Below are positions 1-6,013 of a DNA stretch of 6,438 bases, piece by piece (the stretch's first letter is position 1; the number at the start of each line of letters is the position of its first letter). Under the pieces are notes generated by a model, which was not told the origin of the DNA, did not search any database, and worked only from the letters and a program-made list of their open reading frames with translations. Source of the DNA: Syntrophomonadaceae bacterium (GTDB lineage Bacteria; Bacillota; Dethiobacteria; DTU022); contig SKWE01000183.1 of NCBI GenBank assembly GCA_007129055.1, forward strand, positions 1-6,438, in the 5' to 3' direction. The position numbers and the translations under genes were made by a program.

Positions 1-64
1 CCATTTCAACCAGGTTGTTTTTTTCTTCCCTTATTCTCTCTTCAATAGTTAACAATTCGCCCAT
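1..64 (-). CDS. Start of an unidentified gene (partial, 5' end only)
   Basis: Reading the complement from position 64 gives an ATG followed by 21 open codons running off the window edge: MGELLTIEERIREEKNNLVEM. The start is supported by a Shine-Dalgarno match AAAGGTG on the complement of 73-79, 8 nt before the ATG. A nearer ATG at the complement of 70-72 opens a frame that stops after seven codons, so it is rejected. The peptide is charged, rich in Glu, Arg and Lys, and looks like the beginning of an amphipathic helix. There is no signal peptide or membrane segment in the visible part. It lies downstream of the QueG-like gene on the same strand, 85 bp after its stop, so the two could be co-transcribed, although a candidate promoter sits between them. 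Too little is visible to assign a family or function. Confidence 0.55.
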   Translation of the reverse strand, partial: MGELLTIEERIREEKNNLVEM

Positions 65-101
65 CTCAGCATCACCTTTTTTTGAATAGTTTTGTTTTAT
101 T

Positions 102-129
102 ATGTTACCACACTAAACAAGTAAGACAA
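102..129 (-). promoter_or_regulatory. Candidate sigma-A-type promoter for the partial - strand gene
   Basis: On the complement, TTGTCT (124-129) and TAACAT (102-107) are separated by 16 nt. Each matches its consensus hexamer at four of six positions, and a TGG just before TAACAT gives an extended -10. It lies between the stop of the QueG-like gene and the ribosome binding site of the next gene. AT-rich spacers produce such matches by chance, so this is only a candidate. Confidence 0.3.
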
Positions 130-149
130 GCTGTTTTTCCCGGATATCA

Positions 150-1271
150 TCAAGCCTGTGTTAAAGCAGCTTTCATTTCTTCTGATGTTTTGCCTGGCTC
201 TTCCCTGGCCAGTGCTTTTTCAAGTAAAGCTTTGCCCTTCTTCCCACCGATACGCCCCAGGGCCCAGGCTGCGTAAGCTCTGACCATTTCCTGCGGGTCT
301 TCCAGGGCGGTGGCTAGTAGCTCAACTGTATCAGGATCGCCGGTATTGCCAAGTGCAATGGCGGAATTTCGCTGTAGAAACTTCTTTTCCCACATGTAAC
401 CGTAAAGAATGGGTTGGACAATGCTGTGATAATAAAGATCGCTCATGTTCAGTAGTTTCTGCGGGGCAAGCTTCGGAGCCATTTCTTCCAGGAAAGCGTC
501 CGGAACCAGTTTTTGCTTTAACCGCTTACTGTTATGCGGGCAGGCATCCTGGCAGAGGTCACAGCCGTAGATCCAGGTTCCCATCTTTTCGCGAATATCA
601 ACCGGTATGTCATCCGGTGTCCCCGGGAAATTGCCGGGAGCATAGGTGTTAAAAGCAATACAGCGCAAAGGGTCCATTTTAAACGGTGCGTAAAGAGCGC
701 CTGTAGGGCAGGCCTCGATGCACTTGTTGCAGTTGTCTGAACAGGCAGATGCGGCTATTTTGTTCTGGGGCTCAAGTTCGCCGCTTACAGCAAGGGAAGC
801 GATTGCGATATAGCTGCCCCGTCCGGGAGAATAGACAAAAGTGTTGCAGCCGAATTCACCAACGCCGGCTCTTACCGCTGCCTGGCGCTCCGGCATGGCC
901 GGCCTGACTCCTACTTCCATGCCCTTTTCCTGCAGGAACTCCCTGATCAGGCGCAGCCTGCTGCCGAAAAGGCGTTTTTTGCCCGGGTAAAGCCGGGACT
1001 GGTAGGCTTTTCCAATGCACCCTTCAAGCTGCGCAGGGTAAGCCTGTTTATAATAGTCGTATACCAGTACAACTATTGATTTGGCGGATGGGAGTACATA
1101 GCGGGGATCGGCTACGGAAGCAATCTGCAGCAGGCCTTCACTTACCCAGCTGTAACCGTTGCGCCTTTCATCCAGGGCCTCTGTCAACTGGGGGAAAGGT
1201 TCAGCCGTGGTGTAACCAATATCATCAAAACCGATATCTAAGGCATATTCCCTTATTTCCTGTTCCAACAT
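150..1271 (-). CDS. QueG-like double [4Fe-4S] cluster, probably corrinoid-dependent reductase with C-terminal HEAT repeat
   Basis: This 373-residue protein has the full layout and length of epoxyqueuosine reductase (QueG, about 380 residues), a cytoplasmic B12-dependent enzyme of tRNA queuosine synthesis. An N-terminal reductase/corrinoid domain (about 1-170) holds the conserved block ending ERQAAVRAGVGEFG (128-141). A ferredoxin-like module follows, with cysteines at 177, 181, 184 and 188 (CxxxCxxCxxxCP) and at 204, 237, 240 and 244 (YGCDLCQDACPHN), enough for two [4Fe-4S] clusters. Residues about 300-343 form a HEAT repeat pair (IALGNTGDP, AAWALGRIGG), as in QueG. Two departures suggest a paralogue. 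The position of the QueG catalytic Asp (in DTxPVxER) is Val122. The first cluster motif has one extra residue between its first two cysteines compared with the usual CxxCxxCxxxCP. Start: ATG at the complement of 1269-1271, preceded by GGGAGATGAT with a short spacer; a TTG two codons into the message is a less likely alternative. It is divergent from the hut operon with no evident functional link. The superfamily is certain; the substrate is not. Confidence 0.85.
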   Translation of the reverse strand: MLEQEIREYALDIGFDDIGYTTAEPFPQLTEALDERRNGYSWVSEGLLQIASVADPRYVLPSAKSIVVLVYDYYKQAYPAQLEGCIGKAYQSRLYPGKKRLFGSRLRLIREFLQEKGMEVGVRPAMPERQAAVRAGVGEFGCNTFVYSPGRGSYIAIASLAVSGELEPQNKIAASACSDNCNKCIEACPTGALYAPFKMDPLRCIAFNTYAPGNFPGTPDDIPVDIREKMGTWIYGCDLCQDACPHNSKRLKQKLVPDAFLEEMAPKLAPQKLLNMSDLYYHSIVQPILYGYMWEKKFLQRNSAIALGNTGDPDTVELLATALEDPQEMVRAYAAWALGRIGGKKGKALLEKALAREEPGKTSEEMKAALTQA

Positions 1272-1364
1272 ATCATCTCCCGTCCTGACTTATTGAATAG
1301 TCAATGGCTATCATTTCTATATTTCAACCCTGATTCCTTCATGAAAGGTTTTGAGCTCCGGTAA

Positions 1365-1398
1365 AAAATGAACTAATAAATGCTAAAAGGATCATTTT
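1365..1398. repeat. 7-bp inverted repeat upstream of hutU, possible operator
   Basis: AAAATGA at 1365-1371 is the exact reverse complement of TCATTTT at 1392-1398, with a 20-nt AT-rich spacer. It ends 13 nt before the TGG of the candidate extended -10 of the hut operon, where a regulator site would be expected. AT-rich arms of this length can arise by chance, and the regulator is unknown. Confidence 0.25.
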
Positions 1399-1410
1399 GC
1401 CTGCTAATTA

Positions 1411-1419
1411 TGGTATAAA
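1411..1419 (+). promoter_or_regulatory. Candidate extended -10 element for the hut operon
   Basis: TGGTATAAA matches the extended -10 consensus (TGn followed by TATAAT with one mismatch). No good -35 hexamer lies 16-18 nt upstream; the TTGCCT at 1397-1402 is only 11 nt away. Transcription from here would start near 1425-1427 and leave a leader of about 20 nt before the hutU start. This is plausible but unproven, because a similar GGTATAAAA also precedes hutI. Confidence 0.35.
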
Positions 1420-1436
1420 AAGGATAACAAAAGGAG
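1412..1436 (+). repeat. Leader motif GGTATAAAA-N9-AAAGGAG, copy 1 (before hutU)
   Basis: GGTATAAAA (1412-1420), nine bases, then AAAGGAG (1430-1436). The same two blocks with the same nine-base spacing recur at 3151-3175 before hutI. The second block is the Shine-Dalgarno of each gene, so only the first block and the spacing are unexpected. Confidence 0.5.
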
Positions 1437-1445
1437 GCTGCTGAA

Positions 1446-3149
1446 ATGTCAAAACCGGAAATATATTATTCTGTCAAGGCAGAGCGGGGAGCAAACCTGC
1501 GCTGCAAAGGCTGGAAACAGGAAACAATCCTGCGTATGCTGGAAAATAACATGGAAAATGCGGAAAAACCCGAAGAGCTGGTCATATACGGTGGGTTCGG
1601 CAAATGTGCCCGCAACTGGGAATCATACCATGCCATAGTTAAAACGCTGAAAGACCTCGAAGATGATGAAACGCTGGTCATGCAGTCCGGCATGCCGGTA
1701 GCTGTATTCAAGACTCACCGCCTGGCCCCCACAGTCGTAATGGCAACCACTAACATTATGAAGGCCGATTGGCCTACTTTCTACGACCTGCAGGATAAAA
1801 ACCTGACCATGTTTGCCCAGTACACTGCCGCTCCCTGGGAATATATCGGCACCCAGGGTGTGATCCAGGGCACTTTTGAAACCTTATCCGCCGTGGCGCG
1901 GAAGTGCTACAAGGATTCGCTGGTCGGCAAAATCCTGCTAACCGCCGGCGCCGGCGGAATGGGTGGTAACCAGACCAGGGCGATGACCATGCACGGCGGT
2001 GTTGCCATCCTTTGCGATGCGAATAAAGAGATCATAGAAAGACGCATCAAGAAAAAATTTATCGACGTGATGGTTGATTCCCTGGACGATGCAATAGGGC
2101 TGGCCCGGGAATATGCCGCTAAAGAAAAACCGATCGGCATTGGCATTGTTGGCAACGCTGCCGATGTTTTCGAAGAAGCGCTGGCTAAAGATTTCAGGCC
2201 TGATATTCTTACAGAAATGTGCCCCTGCCACGATCCCTTTTCCTACATTCCTTCAGGCTATAGCCCGCAGGAAGCGGACCAGTTAAGGAAAGATGACCGC
2301 AACCTTTACCTTGAAAAAGCGCGGGCAACCATGATTCGCCAGCTAAAAGCGATGAACCGGTATTATGATCTCGGTGTGCCCACCTTTGAATACGGCACCA
2401 GCATCCGGAAAGAATGCCGCGACGGCGGAATGCCGGAAAAAGAGGCAATGACAATTCCCGGTTTTGTTGCAGAATATATCCGGCCCCTGTTTTGCGAGGG
2501 GCGCGGCCCTTTCCGCTGGACCTGTATATCCGGTGCGGCCGAAGACCTGGCCCGGCTTGACCAGCTTTGTCTCGATATGTTTAAAGACGACCTGCTGGTA
2601 ACCAGGTGGATTGAACTGGCCCGCAAGTATATTCCCATCGAAGCCCTGCCGGCCCGCATATGTTACCTGGGCTTCGGTCAGCGCAAACGCTTTGCCCTGG
2701 CGGTTAACGCTTTGATCAGGACGGGAGAGGTAAAGGGCCCGGTAGCCTTTTCAAGAGACAATTTAGATTCAGGCTCCATTGTTAACCCCACCTTTGAATC
2801 GGAAAACATGCCCGACGGCAGCGACCTGATTTCTGACTGGCCTATGCTAAACGGCCTGCTTAACGCAATCGGCATGTGCGATTTAATTGCCATCCAGGCT
2901 AACTATTCGATGGGTGAAGCGGTCCACACGGGCGTTACCATGGTTGCAGACGGCACAGATGAAGCCGATCTGCGCCTTTCTGCCTGCATGACTGTTGATT
3001 CAGGCATCGGGGTGGTGCGCCACGCCCAGGCAGGCTACCAAACCGCAAGGGATGTTGCTGAAGGCAGGGGCAAACTAACCGGTGAAAGCATCAAGGTTCC
3101 CCTCTGGTGGACACCGCAGGCAACCTTCGGCCCGAAAGACCTCGAATAG
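1446..3149 (+). CDS. hutU: Urocanate hydratase (urocanase)
   Basis: Second step of histidine degradation: an NAD+-dependent cytoplasmic lyase that hydrates urocanate to 4-imidazolone-5-propionate, using NAD+ as an electrophile rather than a redox carrier. The 567-residue product is full length for the family (about 550-560). Visible family blocks are ELVIYGGFGKCARNWESY near the N-terminus, YIGTQGVIQGTFET, the glycine-rich NAD-binding stretch AGAGGMGGN (167-175), GVPTFEYGTSIR, FVAEYIRPLFCEGRGPFRW, and the signature LPARICYLGFGQR containing Cys406, which corresponds to Cys410 of the Pseudomonas enzyme. DSGSI, SDWPMLN and ADGTDEAD follow. The conserved HHGGGVGMG loop of classical HutU is replaced by IQANYSMGEAVHTG (483-496), so this is a divergent branch. 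The start is supported by AAAGGAGG with an 8-nt spacer. It is the first gene of the operon, 36 bp before hutI. Function is very likely, given the family blocks and neighbours. Confidence 0.96.
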   Translation: MSKPEIYYSVKAERGANLRCKGWKQETILRMLENNMENAEKPEELVIYGGFGKCARNWESYHAIVKTLKDLEDDETLVMQSGMPVAVFKTHRLAPTVVMATTNIMKADWPTFYDLQDKNLTMFAQYTAAPWEYIGTQGVIQGTFETLSAVARKCYKDSLVGKILLTAGAGGMGGNQTRAMTMHGGVAILCDANKEIIERRIKKKFIDVMVDSLDDAIGLAREYAAKEKPIGIGIVGNAADVFEEALAKDFRPDILTEMCPCHDPFSYIPSGYSPQEADQLRKDDRNLYLEKARATMIRQLKAMNRYYDLGVPTFEYGTSIRKECRDGGMPEKEAMTIPGFVAEYIRPLFCEGRGPFRWTCISGAAEDLARLDQLCLDMFKDDLLVTRWIELARKYIPIEALPARICYLGFGQRKRFALAVNALIRTGEVKGPVAFSRDNLDSGSIVNPTFESENMPDGSDLISDWPMLNGLLNAIGMCDLIAIQANYSMGEAVHTGVTMVADGTDEADLRLSACMTVDSGIGVVRHAQAGYQTARDVAEGRGKLTGESIKVPLWWTPQATFGPKDLE

Positions 3150-3150
3150 C

Positions 3151-3175
3151 GGTATAAAATAAACAGCTAAAGGAG
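3151..3175 (+). repeat. Leader motif GGTATAAAA-N9-AAAGGAG, copy 2 (before hutI)
   Basis: GGTATAAAA (3151-3159), nine bases, then AAAGGAG (3169-3175), in the 36-bp gap between hutU and hutI. It copies the arrangement before hutU but lacks the preceding T of the extended -10 (CGG instead of TGG). It could be a weak internal promoter, a translation-related element, or chance in an AT-rich gap. Confidence 0.45.
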
Positions 3176-3185
3176 TAAATTATAG

Positions 3186-4451
3186 ATGAACAGGGAAGCG
3201 GCTGATCTTGTTCTGGCAAACGCGGCCGAACTGGTCACCGGGTCAGAAGATGGAAAAACACTAACAGTAGTAAAAAATGGTTGGCTGGCAATCCAGGGTG
3301 AGAGGATCATTGCCCTGGGCCAGGAAGGCGAAGTTGCACCGCTCGTTGACGGGGAACTAACCAGGGTGATTGATGCTGCCGGCAAGGTAGTTGCCCCCGG
3401 GTTTGTAGACTGTCATACCCACCTTGTTTTCGGCGGTTCAAGGGTGGAAGAATATGCAGCGCGCCTGACAATTGATGACCCGAAAGAGCTGGAAATGAGA
3501 GGCATTAAAACCGGGATTATGGTAACCGTGGGCCAGACCAGGAAAGCCTCCGAGGAAGAACTATACCTGGCAGCGGAATCAAGGCTAAAAAGAATGCTTG
3601 CTTCCGGGACTACAACCTTGGAAAGTAAAAGCGGGTACGGCCTTTCATCCGAATCTGAAATCAAAATTCTGAAAGTCAACCGGCTTCTGGACAGATATTC
3701 TCCCGTAGATATTATTTCCACCTTCCTGGGCGCCCACGGCTGGCCTGATGATCTGCCCCGGCAGCGCTATATGGATCTATTAATAAGCGAGATGATTCCG
3801 CAGGTTTCTGAACTGGGCCTGGCCCGGTTTTGTGATATCTGGTGCGATGATGGCCACTATTCGGTAAAAGAATCGGAAATGATTTTAAAAGCCGGCCAGG
3901 ACTACGGCCTTGAACCTAAGATCCACACTGATGCTTATTCATATATTGGCGGATCAGACCTGGCGGCAGAGATGAAAATGGTTTCTGCCGATCATTTGAA
4001 CTACACTCCCGTGCCGGCGATGAAAAAAATGGCACAGGCTAATGTGGTTGGTGTTCTGATGCCCGCCCTTGATTTTGCCGTGCGGCATCCGCAACCTTTC
4101 AACTACCCGGCCATGAAAGCAGAAAACCTGCCGGTGGCGCTGGCAACCAATCTTTGCCCCGGCTGCTGGACTGAATCGATGCAGTTTGTATTAGCCCTGG
4201 CCTGCCGGCTTTACAGGATGAGCCCGGCGGAAGCGCTGATCGCCGCAACGCTTGGCGGTGCGAAAGCCCTTGGCCTGGAAAAAGATTACGGCTCACTTTC
4301 CGTGGGAAAATATGCCGATATCCAGGTTTGGGATATACCCTGCTTTGAGCACCTTGTCTACAGGCTGGGCGGCAACGTGGTAGAAAAAGTGATTAAAAAA
4401 GGAACGCTGGTAATTGATCACCTGCCCGACCAGGGCTACCTGGCAGTTTAG
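3186..4451 (+). CDS. hutI: Imidazolonepropionase, divergent active site
   Basis: Third step of histidine degradation: a metal-dependent amidohydrolase that opens 4-imidazolone-5-propionate to N-formimino-L-glutamate in the cytoplasm. The 421-residue product matches the family length (about 400-420). It shows the metal-binding FVDCHTH motif with His77 and His79, Arg86 in GGSRVEEY, KSGYGL (Tyr151), FLGAHGWP (His184), KIHTDAY (His247), SADHL (His270) and a C-terminal amidohydrolase segment (GSLSVGKYADIQVWD). From memory of the Bacillus subtilis enzyme, the metal ligands are two N-terminal His, His249 and Asp324, and Glu252 is catalytic. Here the Asp324 position is Asn322 (ATNLCPGCW instead of the usual STDFNPG) and the Glu252 position is Ala250 (HTDAY instead of HADEF). 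This points to a distinct subfamily, not to a dead gene: the frame is intact and lies between other hut genes. The start has AAAGGAG with a 10-nt spacer. The gap to fchA is 14 bp. Confidence 0.93.
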   Translation: MNREAADLVLANAAELVTGSEDGKTLTVVKNGWLAIQGERIIALGQEGEVAPLVDGELTRVIDAAGKVVAPGFVDCHTHLVFGGSRVEEYAARLTIDDPKELEMRGIKTGIMVTVGQTRKASEEELYLAAESRLKRMLASGTTTLESKSGYGLSSESEIKILKVNRLLDRYSPVDIISTFLGAHGWPDDLPRQRYMDLLISEMIPQVSELGLARFCDIWCDDGHYSVKESEMILKAGQDYGLEPKIHTDAYSYIGGSDLAAEMKMVSADHLNYTPVPAMKKMAQANVVGVLMPALDFAVRHPQPFNYPAMKAENLPVALATNLCPGCWTESMQFVLALACRLYRMSPAEALIAATLGGAKALGLEKDYGSLSVGKYADIQVWDIPCFEHLVYRLGGNVVEKVIKKGTLVIDHLPDQGYLAV

Positions 4452-4465
4452 AAAGGAATGGTTTA

Positions 4466-5029
4466 ATGAATAACGAAGCATTTGAAAAAGTTCTTGATTC
4501 AGGAGATTTTACGACCGGAGGCGGCTCGGCTTCCGCCCTGGCCGGGGCAATGGCTGCTGCACTGGTCGCCATGGTGGCTAAACTTTCACTGAAAAAAGAG
4601 TATGGCCTGCCCCCTGAAAAGCTGGATCAGTTGGCCGCCGAAGCTGACAGCTTAAAAGAAGAGCTGTTAAAAGGTGCAGGGGAAGATATTGAAGCTTTCG
4701 CCCGGGTTAAAGAAGCATACGGCCTTCCAAAAAACAGCGATATGGAAAAAGCTAAACGGGCTGAAATGATTGAAAAGGGTTTTATTACCGCGGCAAGGGT
4801 GCCGGCTGGAAACGGTGAGAAATGCAGGCGAGTGTTTGAACTGGCTAAAATGCTGGTTGGTAAGTCTAACCCGGCTGCTGCTTCCGATCTTGATGTGGCT
4901 CTGGGCCTGGCTGAAACAGGCCTGAAAGGCTGCCTGGCTAATGTTGAAATCAATCTTCCTTCCATCAAAGATCCGGCAGCCCTGCACCAGTTTAAAGGTC
5001 TCCTTGACGAACTGCAAAAGGATCTCTAA
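4466..5029 (+). CDS. fchA: Formimidoyltetrahydrofolate cyclodeaminase (FTCD C-domain family)
   Basis: Cyclises 5-formimino-THF to 5,10-methenyl-THF with release of ammonia, passing the C2 carbon of the histidine ring into the folate pool. The 187-residue product equals the C-terminal cyclodeaminase domain of mammalian FTCD and is close to free-standing bacterial FchA (about 200 residues). Seen in the sequence: the folate-site motif GGGSASALAGA (18-28) leading into a small-residue-rich helix, DIEAF (74-78), AYGLPK (84-89), NPAAASDL (135-142) and ANVEINL (158-164), all in the order expected of this mostly helical family. The alanine-rich helix (22-38) resembles a membrane segment but is part of the soluble fold. 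The start has AAAGGA with an 8-nt spacer, 14 bp after the hutI stop, so translation is probably coupled. It comes before ftcD, its partner in the pathway. Confidence 0.93.
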   Translation: MNNEAFEKVLDSGDFTTGGGSASALAGAMAAALVAMVAKLSLKKEYGLPPEKLDQLAAEADSLKEELLKGAGEDIEAFARVKEAYGLPKNSDMEKAKRAEMIEKGFITAARVPAGNGEKCRRVFELAKMLVGKSNPAAASDLDVALGLAETGLKGCLANVEINLPSIKDPAALHQFKGLLDELQKDL

Positions 5030-5047
5030 CCCTGCCTATACCAGGGT
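5029..5047 (+). terminator. Small hairpin between fchA and ftcD, not a typical terminator
   Basis: ACCCTG (5029-5034) and CAGGGT (5042-5047) pair perfectly around a 7-nt loop, starting at the last base of the fchA stop codon. No T-run follows (GAAAATTTAATAA), so it does not look like an efficient intrinsic terminator. It sits in the widest gap of the operon (56 bp) and might act in mRNA processing or stability, or as a weak attenuator. The type label is the nearest available. Confidence 0.3.
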
Positions 5048-5085
5048 GAAAATTTAATAACACTTTACGAAAGAGGTGCAATAAA

Positions 5086-5976
5086 ATGAAAGTCTTAATG
5101 TCTGTAACAAATATCAGCGAAGGGAAAAATGAAAAATTAATTGGGGAAGCGGCTGAAGCTGTCCGCTCCACTGCTGAAGTTAAACTGCTGGAGATTTCTT
5201 CGGATATGGATCATAACCGTTCGGTATTCAGCTACCTGGGTCCGCCGGAAATGGTTCTGGAAGCAACAAAGAAACTTGCCGATGTCAGTATTGCCGGTAT
5301 AGATATGACTGTGCATAAAGGCGATCACCCCAGGATGGGCGCTGTAGACGTAGTGCCCTTTATCCCGGTCAGGAATATTGAAACCGCAGAGGCAGTTGAA
5401 ATCGCCAGGCAGTTTGGGCGCTACCTGGGCAGCAAAGGTGTTCCCGTATACTACTATGAAGATGCTGCCACATCTGCAGATAGAAAAAACCTGGTTAAGG
5501 TTAGAAAAGGGCAGTACGAAGCGCTGCAGGATAAACTGAAAGATCCTGCCTGGGCCCCGGATGAAGGGCCGGCCACTTTTAATGCCAAAGCCGGCGCCAC
5601 TGCAGTAGGGGTCAGGCTGCCGCTGATCGCTTTCAACGTTAATTTTAATTCGGATAATATAGAACTGGCGAATTCCATAGCCAGGCGGGTCAGGCATATG
5701 AATGGCGGCCTGCGCTATGTAAGGGCTATAGGGGTAAATCTAAGCGATAAGGGCATGGTCCAGGTTTCTATGAACCTTACTAATTACCGTGAAACGCCCA
5801 TTCATATGGTGATGGAAGCAGTCCGTTCTGAAGCTTCCCGTTACGGTTTATCTGTTGCATCTTCTGAACTGGTTGGCCCGGTGCCACTGGAGGCGATGGA
5901 GGAAATGGTCCGTTTCTATGTGCAGGTGCATGATTTTTCGGCGGATCAGTTTATTGAAACTAACCTGCTTCAATAA
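5086..5976 (+). CDS. ftcD: Glutamate formimidoyltransferase (FTCD N-terminal domains)
   Basis: Transfers the formimino group of N-formimino-L-glutamate to tetrahydrofolate, giving glutamate and 5-formimino-THF, the substrate of the fchA product. The 296-residue protein matches the free-standing bacterial form (about 300) and the first half of mammalian FTCD. The N-terminal subdomain starts with VTNISEG (7-13; CVPNFSEG in classical members), then DHNRSVFSYLG (42-52) and IDMTVHKGDHPRMGAVDVVPF. In that last motif His81 corresponds to the proposed catalytic His82 of the pig enzyme. The C-terminal subdomain (from about 180) has FNVNFNSDNIELANSIA, GGLRYVRAIGV, VQVSMNLTNY and SELVGPVPLEAM. The start has AAGAGGTG with a 7-nt spacer. 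It lies 56 bp after fchA and 37 bp before hutH. All family hallmarks are present and the frame is intact. Confidence 0.95.
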   Translation: MKVLMSVTNISEGKNEKLIGEAAEAVRSTAEVKLLEISSDMDHNRSVFSYLGPPEMVLEATKKLADVSIAGIDMTVHKGDHPRMGAVDVVPFIPVRNIETAEAVEIARQFGRYLGSKGVPVYYYEDAATSADRKNLVKVRKGQYEALQDKLKDPAWAPDEGPATFNAKAGATAVGVRLPLIAFNVNFNSDNIELANSIARRVRHMNGGLRYVRAIGVNLSDKGMVQVSMNLTNYRETPIHMVMEAVRSEASRYGLSVASSELVGPVPLEAMEEMVRFYVQVHDFSADQFIETNLLQ

Positions 5977-6013
5977 ACAAATCAGCCAACCAACCACGAT
6001 GAGGTGAATATAG

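Larger units (their letters stand above)
1272..1445. promoter_or_regulatory. Divergent intergenic region between the QueG-like gene and hutU
   Basis: This 174-bp AT-rich spacer separates divergent genes and must hold the promoters for both. It carries the ribosome binding site of the - strand gene (complement of about 1272-1281), a short inverted repeat ATTGA-ATAG-TCAAT (1292-1305), an imperfect palindrome CCTTCATGAAAGG (1336-1348), a 7-bp inverted repeat (1365-1371/1392-1398), a candidate extended -10 (1411-1419) and the hutU Shine-Dalgarno (1430-1437). I see no open coding frame, no recognisable riboswitch, no intrinsic terminator and no clear catabolite-repression (cre) site. Confidence 0.6.

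Noticed and set aside
82..101. T-rich stretches near the left edge as an intrinsic terminator
   Set aside because: No stable GC-rich stem lies next to the T-runs on either strand.
82..1288. Several + strand open frames opposite the QueG-like gene
   Set aside because: The - strand frame has clear cluster motifs and a HEAT repeat. The + strand frames have no family motifs and are antisense shadows.
1292..1305. ATTGA-ATAG-TCAAT inverted repeat as a regulator site for the QueG-like gene
   Set aside because: Only 5-bp arms in AT-rich DNA, with no second copy and no well-placed promoter elements. Not distinguishable from chance.
1397..1419. TTGCCT plus TATAAA as a full -35/-10 promoter for hutU
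   Set aside because: The 11-nt spacing is too short for a standard sigma-A promoter. Only the extended -10 is kept as a candidate.
1272..1445. Riboswitch or HutP-type antiterminator in the hutU leader
   Set aside because: No terminator/antiterminator hairpins, HutP-binding NAG repeats followed by a stem, or riboswitch core could be recognised.
4529..4579. Hydrophobic alanine-rich helix in FchA as a membrane segment
   Set aside because: It is the conserved small-residue helix after the GGGS folate-site motif of a soluble family.
1466..5697. Many - strand open frames of 60-186 codons lying opposite hutU, hutI, fchA and ftcD
   Set aside because: They lie entirely opposite well-supported genes, have no family motifs and show biased composition. 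They are shadows of the real coding frames.
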